DNA from: Bacteroidota bacterium
GTDB lineage: Bacteria; Bacteroidota; Ignavibacteria; Kapaibacteriales; UBA2268
DNA length: 41,091 bases
Direction: 5' to 3'
NCBI GenBank assembly: GCA_024278075.1
Contig: JAJRTW010000270.1
Coordinates: 1-41,091, forward strand
In this document: positions 25,218-33,918 of the stretch, one piece after another
Layout of the letters: every line of letters starts with the position of its first letter
How positions within the stretch are numbered: the first letter of the stretch is position 1
The notes under the pieces: model-generated
Database searches by the model: none
What the model was told of the DNA's origin: nothing
What the model saw: the letters and a program-made list of their open reading frames with translations, nothing else
Translations under genes and position numbers: made by a program

Positions 25218-26381
25218 TTACTTAAAAGCCTGAATCCCGGTAATATCATTGCCCAGAATTAGAGTATGAATATCGTGGGTTCCTTCATAAGTTTTAACCG
25301 ATTCCAGATTAGCCGAATGCCTCATAATCGGGTATTCACTAATAATTCCGTTGGCGCCGTGAATCTCACGGGCATATCGCGAAGCCTCGAGAGCGATAGA
25401 CACGTTATTGCGCTTGGCAAGCGAGACCTGCTGTGGCGTTGCCTTGCCTTCATCCATCAGGCGTCCCAGGCGGTATGCGATTAATTGGGCCTTGGTTATT
25501 TCATTCAGCATCCACACAAGCTTCTCCTGGACCAACTGGAATGAAGCTATTGGCTTTCCGAATTGAATTCTCGATTTGGAATACTCCAAAGCGGAATCAT
25601 AAACCGCCATAGCGGCACCGATGGCACCCCAGGCTATACCGTAGCGGGCTTTGGTCAGGCAGCTTAATGGGCCTTTTAATCCGGCAATGCTTAGAATATT
25701 TTCTTCCGGTACTTCTACGTCATTCAATATTAATTCGGAAGTAACAGAAGCCCTCAGCGAATACTTGCCTCGCATCTCGGGTGCGGAAAATCCCTTTGTC
25801 CCCTTTTCTACCAAAAAGCCATGAACCGTGCCATCGAGCTTTGCCCATACCACAGAAACATCAGCGACAGACCCGTTGGTTATCCACATTTTGGCACCGT
25901 TCAGCAGGTATCCGCCGCCAATTTTCCTTGCATTCGTAATCATTCCCCCGGGATCGGAGCCATAGTCCGGTTCGGTAAGGCCAAAGCAGCCAATAGCTTC
26001 GCCAGTTGCGAGTTTTGGCAGCCATTTTCTTTTCGATTGTTCGTTGCCATAGGCCTCGATTGGGTACATAACCAGCGAATTCTGAACCGAGGCGAAAGAA
26101 CGGACGCCGGAATCGCCCCGCTCAAGCTCGAGCATGGCCAATCCGTATACAGTATGGTTGGCACCCACCCCGCCATAGTCGGGTGATGTTGTAATTCCGT
26201 ATAGTCCCTGTTCGCCCATTTTACGATTCAAGCCTTCCGGGAAAGTGCCGTCGCGAAAGTGCTTTTCGATAACCGGCAATACTTCATTCTCGACGAAATC
26301 GCGGACTGATCTTCTCACTATTAATTCATCTTCCGAAAAAAGGTCATCTATATTATAGTAGTCAACTCCGTTAAAAGACAT
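25218..26381 (-). CDS. gcdH: Acyl-CoA dehydrogenase, glutaryl-CoA dehydrogenase type
   Basis: Glutaryl-CoA dehydrogenase oxidises and decarboxylates glutaryl-CoA to crotonyl-CoA in lysine and tryptophan breakdown, passing electrons to ETF. The 387-aa sequence follows mitochondrial/bacterial GCDH closely: VQNSLVMYPIEAYG, CFGLTEPDYGSDPGGM, WITNGSVADVSVVWAK, SAPEMRGKYSLRAS, KARYGIAWGAIGA and KTYEGTHDIHTLILG. E366 in YEGTHD is the expected catalytic base. Non-decarboxylating relatives exist, so the exact reaction is inferred. The etfA and etfB genes lie upstream on the same strand, giving it a dedicated electron acceptor. The gene is bracketed by inverted REP-like copies. Confidence 0.9.
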   Translation of the reverse strand: MSFNGVDYYNIDDLFSEDELIVRRSVRDFVENEVLPVIEKHFRDGTFPEGLNRKMGEQGLYGITTSPDYGGVGANHTVYGLAMLELERGDSGVRSFASVQNSLVMYPIEAYGNEQSKRKWLPKLATGEAIGCFGLTEPDYGSDPGGMITNARKIGGGYLLNGAKMWITNGSVADVSVVWAKLDGTVHGFLVEKGTKGFSAPEMRGKYSLRASVTSELILNDVEVPEENILSIAGLKGPLSCLTKARYGIAWGAIGAAMAVYDSALEYSKSRIQFGKPIASFQLVQEKLVWMLNEITKAQLIAYRLGRLMDEGKATPQQVSLAKRNNVSIALEASRYAREIHGANGIISEYPIMRHSANLESVKTYEGTHDIHTLILGNDITGIQAFK

Positions 26382-26419
26382 TATTTATCTCCTGTTTCAA
26401 ATATTTGTTAATCCGAAGA

Positions 26420-26475
26420 TTTAATCCCGCATTGTGGGTTTAATTCCCCGCTGCTTATGGCGGGGTAGTTCATTA
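26420..26475. repeat. REP-like repeat, right of the dehydrogenase gene
   Basis: GTGGGTTTAATTCCCCG at 26434-26450 is the exact reverse complement of 25171-25187, and similarity extends to about 31 bp with three mismatches. CCGCTGCTTATGGCGGGG to the right can form a further hairpin. Confidence 0.7.
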
Positions 26476-26580
26476 TTGAGAACCCATTCTTTAATACTGA
26501 GAACCCATTCTGTGATATAGCAAATCAAATAATAATATACGTATCAGGCTTGATAAAAATTTAACCTAATAAAAATATCG

Positions 26581-27546
26581 TCACTTTACCTCTCTGATTC
26601 TATCTGTTAATTTTGGCAGTACCTCGAACAAATCGCCAACGATTCCGTAATCCGCAACTTTAAAAATCGGAGCGTCCTTGTCTTTATTTATTGCAACAAT
26701 AACCTTAGAGGTGGACATACCGGCCATGTGCTGAATTGCGCCGGAAATGCCACAAGCCACATAAAGGGTCGGGGAAACAGTTTTGCCCGTCTGGCCCACC
26801 TGCTCCGAATGCGGCCTCCAGCCTGCATCAACAACTGCCCTGGATGCTCCGACGGCTCCGCCAAGAACTTCTGCGAGGCTTTCGATCAGATTAAAATTCT
26901 CCGCAGATTTCACTCCACGCCCGCCGGAAACGACCATATCGGCCTCGAGAACGTCCAATGTGCCTTCGTTTTTGTCTACTGATGTAACAACAACCGATAC
27001 GTCATTATCGGTTAATTCGGGAACCATTTCAGTGAAATTGGTTGACACCGGCGAGTCTGCTTTGGTGGCTGTGAATACATTCGGCCGAAGCGAAAATACG
27101 CACTTATCAGTCTCAACTTTGGTCTTCACCTGAGCCTTGCCGGCATAGACAGGCTTTGTAGCAATAATGCCGTCATCCGCAGACAGGCCTGTGCAATCGG
27201 CAACATATCCGGCCGATAATTTAACGGCCAGCCTGGGCTCCAGTTCCAACCCCGCTGCATTGGCCGGGAACAGCAGGCAATCCGCACCGACAGATTCCGC
27301 TGCCTGAAAAATAGTGGCAGCCACGGCTGTAGAGGAATATCTTTCGAGCAGGATATGGTTTGCCACTATCACGTCTGTTAGCCCGTACTCGCCAACGTTC
27401 TCTGCCTGGCCGGAATTGCCGGCAACAAGCACACCATAGATTCTCGCCGAATCGCCGGCTATACTTCTTGCAGCACTGATGACCTCGTAGGAAATTCTTT
27501 TTAGGCCATCGCCCTGTGCTTCCAAATAAACTAATATATTCTTCAT
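26581..27546 (-). CDS. etfA: Electron transfer flavoprotein, alpha subunit
   Basis: ETF carries electrons from acyl-CoA dehydrogenases to the quinone pool. The 321-aa alpha subunit has an N-terminal domain (KNILVYLEAQGDGLKRISYE) and the C-terminal FAD-binding domain with VVSGGRGVKSAENF, ASRAVVDAGWRPHSEQVGQTG (quoted in part), YVACGISGAIQHMAGM and VAINKDKDAPIFKVADYGIVGD. It follows etfB by about 86 bp. That spacer contains a small AAATC microsatellite (27574-27605). Confidence 0.95.
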   Translation of the reverse strand: MKNILVYLEAQGDGLKRISYEVISAARSIAGDSARIYGVLVAGNSGQAENVGEYGLTDVIVANHILLERYSSTAVAATIFQAAESVGADCLLFPANAAGLELEPRLAVKLSAGYVADCTGLSADDGIIATKPVYAGKAQVKTKVETDKCVFSLRPNVFTATKADSPVSTNFTEMVPELTDNDVSVVVTSVDKNEGTLDVLEADMVVSGGRGVKSAENFNLIESLAEVLGGAVGASRAVVDAGWRPHSEQVGQTGKTVSPTLYVACGISGAIQHMAGMSTSKVIVAINKDKDAPIFKVADYGIVGDLFEVLPKLTDRIREVK

Positions 27547-27632
27547 TTTCTCTCCAAATTTTAGATATCAAATTATAAATAAATAAATCAAATCAAATCA
27601 AATCATAAATAAATTAGTGAAATTAACCCGAA

Positions 27633-28379
27633 TCAGATTACCTTAGCATCTTCATGCAGCATCCTGACCAGTTCGTTAATATCATCGTCGGAATCAGTCA
27701 ATATTTTCCCGGCCCGCTGCTTAAGGGGGATTTCCATGCCGATGATGCTGGTTCTACTTGCAGCGGCGGCGGCATCTCTTTGATCGATTGGCTTCGACCG
27801 CGATTTCATAATATCCGGTAGTTTAGGGTATCTCGGTTCGTTCAAGCCTTTTTGGGCGCTGATTATGCACGGCAGCGAAGCTTCGACGATTTCGCATCCG
27901 CCTTCAATATCTCTTTCCGCAGTTACCTTTCCATCTTCGATTGTCAGTTTGGACACAACCGAGATGGACGGCATTCCAAGAATTTCGCCCAAAGCCGAAG
28001 GAATCTGAAGGGAATCAAAATCCACACTTTGCCTGCCAAGCAGAATTAAGTCGGGGTTTTCATCTTTGGCTACTGCCGCAAGATTCTCCGCTACGTAGAA
28101 AGAATCCGGGTTCTCCTCGCCTTTCACCAATATCACCTTATCCACTCCCATGGCAAGGGCGGTTCTAAGCACATCAGTCGATTTGTCGGTGCCAATAGTC
28201 ACGGCCGTTACAACGCCGCCATTCTTCTCCCGAAGCCTTAGGCCTTCTTCGATGGCGAGTTCGTCATAAGGATTCACGATAAATTTAACGCCCTGGCTAT
28301 CGATGGAATTTCCGTCACTGCCAATCACAACTTTAGTTGCAGTGTCGGGGACTCTTGAAATGCAAACAAGAATATTCAT
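27633..28379 (-). CDS. etfB: Electron transfer flavoprotein, beta subunit
   Basis: This is the partner of EtfA. I place the start at the ATG at 28379 (MNILVCISRVPDTATKV), which has a GGAGA Shine-Dalgarno 5-6 nt upstream. The longer frame to 28424 begins with a hydrophobic stretch not found in ETF beta. The protein is 248 aa, with the family motifs VNPYDELAIEEGLRL, GREDVDFDS-type segment LLGRQSVDFDSLQIPSALGE and ISAQKGLNEPRYPKLPDIMKS (quoted in part). It stands upstream of etfA and gcdH on the same strand. Confidence 0.94.
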   Translation of the reverse strand: MNILVCISRVPDTATKVVIGSDGNSIDSQGVKFIVNPYDELAIEEGLRLREKNGGVVTAVTIGTDKSTDVLRTALAMGVDKVILVKGEENPDSFYVAENLAAVAKDENPDLILLGRQSVDFDSLQIPSALGEILGMPSISVVSKLTIEDGKVTAERDIEGGCEIVEASLPCIISAQKGLNEPRYPKLPDIMKSRSKPIDQRDAAAAASRTSIIGMEIPLKQRAGKILTDSDDDINELVRMLHEDAKVI

Positions 28380-28455
28380 TATTTCTCCAATAAAAATCAA
28401 TAATTCAAAAAATGAAAAAAACAAATATATAGAAATTATTAAAAATAATAACCAA

Positions 28456-28887
28456 CTAATTAGGCAGTGAATTTGTTACGACAATGGTAACGAAGCCGCT
28501 AATTTCCTGTGCCTTTTTGATTGCGCAGGGCGGCACGTTGTCAACTTCCAGCGCAATTGGCCGGTTCGTTTTCAGAACTCGTCCGTTTTGCAGGAATTCT
28601 ATTTCCAGTTTCCCTTTGGAAATCACCGGATTCCTTGAGCAGCAAAGTATCTTCCATGCTAATTTATGGTTATGCAATTTGCGTGTATCAATTAGAATTC
28701 TCTTGATTTTCCTGGATTCTTCGTCGATTACCATTTTCCAGTTTCCAATCGGTTCGGTTGAATCGGGCGGGAAAATTCTGAAATCCCCGCCGGCAGATAA
28801 ATTCGGGTCGGATTTCACTTTTAAAATAATGTCGCCATTGGCTACTTCTGCGAAACAGTAATAAGACGATGCGGATTTCACAATCAC
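28456..28887 (-). CDS. Hypothetical protein upstream of etfB
   Basis: I do not recognise this 143-aa protein. It has no signal peptide or TM segment. It is rich in beta-prone alternation (DIILKVKSDPNLSAGGDFRIF; GNWKMVIDEESRKIKRILID; GKLEIEFLQNGRVL) and carries a CC pair (ILCCSRNP). It starts at GTG (28885-28887), with an AGAGG site very close; a second GTG two codons later is an alternative. The end is 76 bp before the etfB start on the same strand, so it could be the first gene of the etfB-etfA-gcdH transcript, although a functional link is not shown. Confidence 0.55.
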   Translation of the reverse strand: MIVKSASSYYCFAEVANGDIILKVKSDPNLSAGGDFRIFPPDSTEPIGNWKMVIDEESRKIKRILIDTRKLHNHKLAWKILCCSRNPVISKGKLEIEFLQNGRVLKTNRPIALEVDNVPPCAIKKAQEISGFVTIVVTNSLPN

Positions 28888-28920
28888 CTCTGCATTTAGA
28901 ATAATTTATATAAGCCAGGA

Positions 28921-29184
28921 CACAAATGTCCGGTTAAAAAGCATCCAAATCGCGATACTCATATTAATAAGCACCTTTTGGCCCATATTGTTCTATTATG
29001 GATGCAATTATTGATTTAGTAAGATTTAATATTAAAGCGTGTCATTCCGGGCTCGATCCGGAATCCATTTTAATACTGTCATATAGCCTATGAATACTGG
29101 ATTCTGAAACAAGTTCCGCAATGACATATCATAGTTATTTGGAATTCTTTTAAAATGATTCACATATTTAACCGGACACTACTG
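28921..29184. mobile_element. MITE, TGTCCGGTTAAA family, with perfect 9-bp target duplication
   Basis: The ends CACAAATGTCCGGTTAAAAA and the reverse of CAGTAGTGTCCGGTTAAATA form 20-bp imperfect inverted repeats. AAGCCAGGA occurs on both sides (28912-28920 and 29185-29193). The interior matches the 20001-20246 copy in opposite orientation, including ATTATGGATGCAATTATTGA and TGTCATTCCGGGCTCGATCC. No frame of note is inside. Confidence 0.88.
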
Positions 29185-29522
29185 AAGCCAGGATTAATAA
29201 TATAAGCAAATTAATAAAAAGAACTCAATTGTGTGTAATGCAAAATAGTCATTTCCCCTAATTCTATTCCATATTTGTTACCCTTAATTTGGATTAAATG
29301 ATATAATGCTTTATTATTGTTTATATTAGTACTGTCCGGGAAAAAAAAGAGCCTTGTTCTTAACCTATATTTGGTTATCATCATCCCTCTTAATCTCCCT
29401 TCTAAGGGAGAATTTATATTGTCATTATGATTATCACTTATTGGCTGCCTTTATTACCGGACGATTATGTGACTACAATTTTAAATTCAAAAATAATATT
29501 CCTGCAATAATCCTTAAATCCT

Positions 29523-30827
29523 TTGCATCGAAACAAAAAAGAACGGCTCGGCTGGTACTTCTACGATTGGGCAATATCGGCATTTTCGGCTACTGTAGTC
29601 ACGGTATTCATCGGCCCCTACCTGACCACTATATGCGGAAATGCGGCTGCAAATGACCCGGGCGAGTTCGTCTATTTATTGGGCATTCCAATTTATTACG
29701 GCTCTTACTTCGCCTATATCGTTTCATTTTCAGTATTGCTCCAAGTCTTTATATTACCGATAATTGGCAGCCTTGCGGATGCTTTTGGCCAGAAAAAGCC
29801 GATTCTTATTACCTCGGCCTACATAGGCGCCGCAGCCACAATTTCGATGTATTTTCTCGAAGGCAGCAATTTTATTCTCGGCGGGATTTTATTTGTAGTT
29901 GCCAATGTATCCTTCGGCGCATCGATGGTAGTTTACAATGCGTATTTGAATGATATAGCCAATGATGACGAGAAGGATTCGGTCTCGTCGATTGGCTGGG
30001 CTTTTGGCTATCTTGGCGGCGGGATACTGCTGGCGATGAACCTTGCATTGTTCTCCCAGGCAGAATCCCTTGGCATTTCCACCGGCCATGCGGTTAGGAT
30101 ATGCCTTGCTTCCGCCGGCGTATGGTGGGGGATTTTCACTGTATTTCCCATAATATGGCTAAGAGTACATAAAAACGTATCAAAGCATTCCACGGAAATT
30201 AAATTATCAAAAAGCTTTCGGCAACTGTTCATTTCGCTTAAAAGCCTCAGGAAATATCCCCAGGCATTTTATTTTCTGATTGCATATCTGCTGTATAATG
30301 ACGGCGTGCAGGCGGTTATTGCGCTGTCGGCTCAGTTCGGCCAGGAAGAGCTTGGCCTTGAGATGGAGGTGCTTACCCAGGTGATATTAATAGTGCAGTT
30401 TGTGGCATTCGGCGGCGCTTTGATGTTCAATTACCTGGCAAAGGCTATGGGGGCCAAGAAGGCCTTATTGTGGTCATTAGTATTATGGACGGGGACATTA
30501 TATTACGCCTTCGGTTTTCTGGAGACAGCCGCAGGATTCTATATCTTGGGGGCTGTAATCGGCCTGATAATGGGCGGGACGCAGGCCTTGTCGAGGTCGT
30601 TATTCTCGAAATTGATACCCAAAGGCAGCGAGGCGGAATATTTTAGCCTCTACGAAGTAAGCGAGCGCGGCACCAGCTGGACAGGCCCTTTGGTGTTCGG
30701 TTTGTCGCTCCAGTTCACCGGTTCCTACAGGATTGCAATTCTATCGCTGATTATCTTCTTCATAGCTGGATTTGTTTTGCTGCTTAAGGTGAAAATAAAG
30801 GAAGGTATCGAGCAAGCGGCAAGCTGA
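29523..30827 (+). CDS. MFS transporter, UMF1 family
   Basis: UMF1/Atg22-like permeases are 12-TM major facilitator proteins of mostly unknown substrate. The 434-aa product opens LHRNKKERLGWYFYDWAISAFSATVVTVF, the family hallmark (quoted in part), and shows about 12 hydrophobic segments with the loops GSLADAFGQKKP and AKAMGAKKALL. The frame has no ATG between its upstream stop (29508) and the conserved start, so the TTG at 29523 is used. The leader from 29194 holds only a degenerate TGTCCGG end near 29335 and no clear gene. The last 36 bp, including the stop, are duplicated downstream at 30920-30955. Confidence 0.87.
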   Translation: MHRNKKERLGWYFYDWAISAFSATVVTVFIGPYLTTICGNAAANDPGEFVYLLGIPIYYGSYFAYIVSFSVLLQVFILPIIGSLADAFGQKKPILITSAYIGAAATISMYFLEGSNFILGGILFVVANVSFGASMVVYNAYLNDIANDDEKDSVSSIGWAFGYLGGGILLAMNLALFSQAESLGISTGHAVRICLASAGVWWGIFTVFPIIWLRVHKNVSKHSTEIKLSKSFRQLFISLKSLRKYPQAFYFLIAYLLYNDGVQAVIALSAQFGQEELGLEMEVLTQVILIVQFVAFGGALMFNYLAKAMGAKKALLWSLVLWTGTLYYAFGFLETAAGFYILGAVIGLIMGGTQALSRSLFSKLIPKGSEAEYFSLYEVSERGTSWTGPLVFGLSLQFTGSYRIAILSLIIFFIAGFVLLLKVKIKEGIEQAAS

Positions 30828-30955
30828 ATTAATTGGTTATTATGTTCCGTGAGTTGTTTCAACTGACGATAGACAATAGACAATAGCTCCTGAAAGTCAG
30901 GTGTTACACCTGACTTAACAAAATAAAGGAAGGTATCGAGCAAGCGGCAAGCTGA
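30792..30955. repeat. 36-bp direct duplication of the transporter's 3' end with a palindrome between
   Basis: Bases 30792-30827 (the last 12 codons and stop of the MFS gene) recur exactly at 30920-30955. Between them lie 92 bp with an AGACAAT doublet and a 23-bp palindrome (arms AAGTCAGGTGT and ACACCTGACTT, 30894-30916). The palindrome could serve as a hairpin terminator, though no T-run follows. Confidence 0.9.
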
Positions 30956-31058
30956 TGGCTTTTTATGATAATGGGAATACTTTAGATATTTCTTTTCTAT
31001 CGTATCAAATCACAAAAATAATATTGTAATTAGCAAAACTTAATGTAAATTTACTCTT

Positions 31059-31170
31059 GTTAATTATTTTGGCTACTCCATTGCAGAACAGAGATTTGCG
31101 GGAAAATTGTATTCCCAAATCGGAATTTGGGAATGAGATGAATATACTAAGTCTTTTTACGAATAGCTAC
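31059..31170 (+). repeat. Palindromic dispersed repeat (CATTCCCAAAT family), intact copy
   Basis: The palindrome ATTCCCAAATCGGAATTTGGGAAT sits centrally (31111-31134; quoted in part), flanked by TCCATTGCAGAACAGAGATT on the left and ATGAATATACTAAGTCTTTT on the right. It is the uninterrupted reference for the split copy at 12476-12720. Confidence 0.8.
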
Positions 31171-31187
31171 AATATATACCAACACTT

Positions 31188-31283
31188 CGGACATTTTTTA
31201 TAATGACTTGAAAAATAAAGCACTTACGAAATGTCATTCTGAGCCCTTCGACCCGGCTCCATTCAGAATGACAAAAATGTCCG
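31188..31283. repeat. 96-bp inverted-repeat element (CGGACATTTTT ends)
   Basis: CGGACATTTTTTATAATGAC at the left faces GAATGACAAAAATGTCCG at the right. An inner GTCATTCTGAG...TTCAGAATGAC pair is nested inside. Similar arms occur at 14243-14333. There is no gene in 30828-31358. Confidence 0.65.
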
Positions 31284-31358
31284 ATCTGTTGATATACAAT
31301 AGCCCACATTATTCAAAGAAAATGCTAAATGGGAAAAATCGCACCGTAATATTCGTTA

Positions 31359-33485
31359 TTAATCCTCTTCCTGGCTTTTCTTATACGCATCAATCAATTC
31401 CTGCTTGATATTGGCCGGAACGGTTTGGTATTCGGCATATTCGGAATTGAAAGTAGCCCGCGCCTGGGTCATCGACCGTAAAGCAGTAGCATATTTATCC
31501 ATCTCGGCAAGAGGCATTCTGGCGTTGACAACCTGGTAGCGGCCATCGGTGTCAATACCAAGAATAACAGCCCGCCGCGAAGGCAAATCGCTCATCACAT
31601 CACCAACGAATTCCTCTGGCACTCTGATTTTAATATTATATATCGGCTCTAATAATTTCGGGCTTGCGTGATGAAAATTATCCTGGAATACTTTTGCTCC
31701 GGCGGTTTTAAAAGCAGCTTCGTTCGAATCCACCGGGTGCATCTTGCCGTCATAAATCACTACTCTGATGTCTCTTACGTAAGAGCCTGTCAACGGCCCC
31801 ATCTGCATTTTCTCCATCACACCTTTGAGGATGGCTGGCATAAATCTGTCGTCAATTGTGCCGCCGACAATACATTTGATAAATTCTAATTTCCCGCCCC
31901 AATCCAGGTCATACAGGTCTTTTTTCCGCACCGACATGCCAGCTGGATTAGGTATATTTTCATGCCAGGAGTCAATCATCATGTGAACCTCGGCGAACTG
32001 CCCGGCGCCTCCTGATTGCTTCTTATGCCTGTAGCTGCCTTTAACCTGCTTCTGGATTGTCTCGCGGTATGGCACTCGCGGTTCCACGAACTCGGCTTCC
32101 ACCTTATATCGCTTTTCAAGCCGCCATTTAGCCGCACTCAGGTGCTGCTCGCCCTGTGAATAAAGGATCATTTGGCGAAGCTCCTGGGAATGCTCAATAA
32201 TCAGCGACGGGTCTTCAAGAGTTAAGTTGTGCAATGACAATCCCACCTTTTCTTCCTCGCCCTTTGTTTTCGGCACTACCGCCACGCGAACCTTGGAATT
32301 CGGATAATCTATCTTGTTGAATTGAACATCGAACCCCTTTTCGTGCAGCGTATCACTTATATGTGTATTTTTCAATTTTACAGCCGCACCGATATCACCT
32401 GCGTTCATCTCCGAGATTTCAACCCTGCTTTTGCCATTCATGGCGAACATTTGGCCAAATCGCTCCGACGAAGAACGGGTTACGTTAATCATATCCTTGC
32501 CGCTTGTCATTTTCCCCGAATATAGCCTGAAATAAGTTATATCGCCAAGCCTGGGGTCGGAATGGAATTTATAAACTAATAATGAAGCCGGCAGTGAAGA
32601 ATCACATTTCACTTCCTTGCCATTTACATCAACTGCCACTGGCATATCAACTGGCGACGGAAGAACGTCGCGAAAGAACTGGAGCAAGGCCGTTGTCCCG
32701 ACATTGCCCCTGCCCGAAGCACAGAAAAGAGGAAAAATCAAGCGATTAACGATTGCATTTTTGAGCCCGTATTTAATGTCGTCATAAGTCAGGTCGCCTT
32801 CGTCGAAATATTTATTCATCAGGCCTTCGTCGCTTTCGGCAATAGATTCAACCATCTCATTTCTTAGGCTTTCCGCTTTTTCCTTCTCGGAATCCGGAAT
32901 ATCAGATTCCACGTATTTGCCGTCATCGGTGAACTTCAATGATTTCATCAGCAGCAGATCGATTACTTCATTGAACCCAGGCCCCTGCTTAACCGGGAAC
33001 TGAAATACGGTTACACCGCTTCCGAATTGCGTCTTCAAATCATCAAGTGTTTTATCAAAATCAGATTGTTCCAAGTCCAGTTTATTGACTAAGAACATCA
33101 ACGGCACGCTAAATTTCTCGGAATACTGCCAGGCCAGTTCCGTTCCGACTTCAATGCCATTTTGGGCGTTAACTACAATCAGCCCCGTATCGCAAACCCT
33201 GATGGCTGCGGCGGTATTGCCAAAATAATCATCATAGCCCGGAGTATCTATTATATTGAATTTACACCCGTCGAATTCTACAAATGTCGGAGTGGAATAT
33301 ATTGAATTGCCGCGCTCGTGTTCAATTTCCGTATTATCCGAGACAGTGTTGCGATCCTCAACTGACCCTCGCCTGTTAATAGTTCCGGTTGTAAATAAAA
33401 GTGATTCGGTTAATGTCGTTTTGCCCGAGCCTGCATGGCCAAGAATGGATAGATTCCTTATTTGTTGTGCCTCGTAAGCTTTCAT
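31359..33485 (-). CDS. Elongation factor G-like translational GTPase (EF-G paralogue, FusA2 type)
   Basis: This 708-aa protein has the complete EF-G layout: G domain with P-loop GHAGSGKT (residues 16-23) and NKLD, domain II, domain III-V with EPRVPYRETI, KKQSGGAGQFAEV and LPSRRAVILGIDTDG. The G3 motif reads DTPGYDDY (D80-Y87), with Tyr84 in place of the catalytic His of canonical EF-G. The G2 region reads ERGNSIYST instead of RGIT. Such changes are known in the FusA2/EF-G-like subfamily, so I call it a paralogue rather than the main fusA. It is not in an rpsL-rpsG-tuf operon, which agrees. Role possibilities include ribosome recycling or stress translation. It is monocistronic. Confidence 0.88.
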   Translation of the reverse strand: MKAYEAQQIRNLSILGHAGSGKTTLTESLLFTTGTINRRGSVEDRNTVSDNTEIEHERGNSIYSTPTFVEFDGCKFNIIDTPGYDDYFGNTAAAIRVCDTGLIVVNAQNGIEVGTELAWQYSEKFSVPLMFLVNKLDLEQSDFDKTLDDLKTQFGSGVTVFQFPVKQGPGFNEVIDLLLMKSLKFTDDGKYVESDIPDSEKEKAESLRNEMVESIAESDEGLMNKYFDEGDLTYDDIKYGLKNAIVNRLIFPLFCASGRGNVGTTALLQFFRDVLPSPVDMPVAVDVNGKEVKCDSSLPASLLVYKFHSDPRLGDITYFRLYSGKMTSGKDMINVTRSSSERFGQMFAMNGKSRVEISEMNAGDIGAAVKLKNTHISDTLHEKGFDVQFNKIDYPNSKVRVAVVPKTKGEEEKVGLSLHNLTLEDPSLIIEHSQELRQMILYSQGEQHLSAAKWRLEKRYKVEAEFVEPRVPYRETIQKQVKGSYRHKKQSGGAGQFAEVHMMIDSWHENIPNPAGMSVRKKDLYDLDWGGKLEFIKCIVGGTIDDRFMPAILKGVMEKMQMGPLTGSYVRDIRVVIYDGKMHPVDSNEAAFKTAGAKVFQDNFHHASPKLLEPIYNIKIRVPEEFVGDVMSDLPSRRAVILGIDTDGRYQVVNARMPLAEMDKYATALRSMTQARATFNSEYAEYQTVPANIKQELIDAYKKSQEED

Positions 33486-33672
33486 AAAAGATGCTCCGTT
33501 TTATTATATCTGAGAATTTAACATGTAACCCACTGTGTAGCTTACTAAATTATTCAATAAAAGTGAGAAACAAAAGAAATTTTATTTTGTTGATATGATA
33601 TGGCCTATCATTTTCAATTTGTTTATGGTAAAAAATATCATTTATGGCGGTTGAGGTGTTTAAATGCGAAGG

Positions 33673-33830
33673 GGCTGTATCAAAAGCAAGAGAATTCATG
33701 CGGCTTCTGGATTCTTCGCTTCACTCCCCGATGAATCGGGACAGGCAGAATGACAATTCCTAAGCCTTTCTCACACAGTCTCGGAATTTGGGAATGAGGG
33801 AAAGAATATATAATTCTATGTCTTTTTTTT
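33673..33830. repeat. Composite repeat: nested-element end plus half of the CATTCCCAAAT palindrome
   Basis: CCTTTCTCACACAGTCT (33764-33780) is the reverse complement of the left end of the nested element at 12541. It is followed at once by CGGAATTTGGGAATGAG, the right half of the palindromic repeat. On the left, GGGGCTGTATCAAAAG resembles the other end of the nested element. The left half-palindrome is missing. The remaining 33486-33918 gap shows no gene. Confidence 0.6.
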
Positions 33831-33918
33831 CCCACGATCTGAAGCACGTGGCTATTTATTCAATTGCACGCCCCCTGACGCTATAACAAATTACGAATTG
33901 GAAATTGATTGCGAATTG

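Noticed and set aside
29354-29656. A 100-aa plus-strand frame overlapping the transporter start.
   Set aside because: It overlaps the conserved MFS N-terminus in another frame and begins in degraded repeat sequence.
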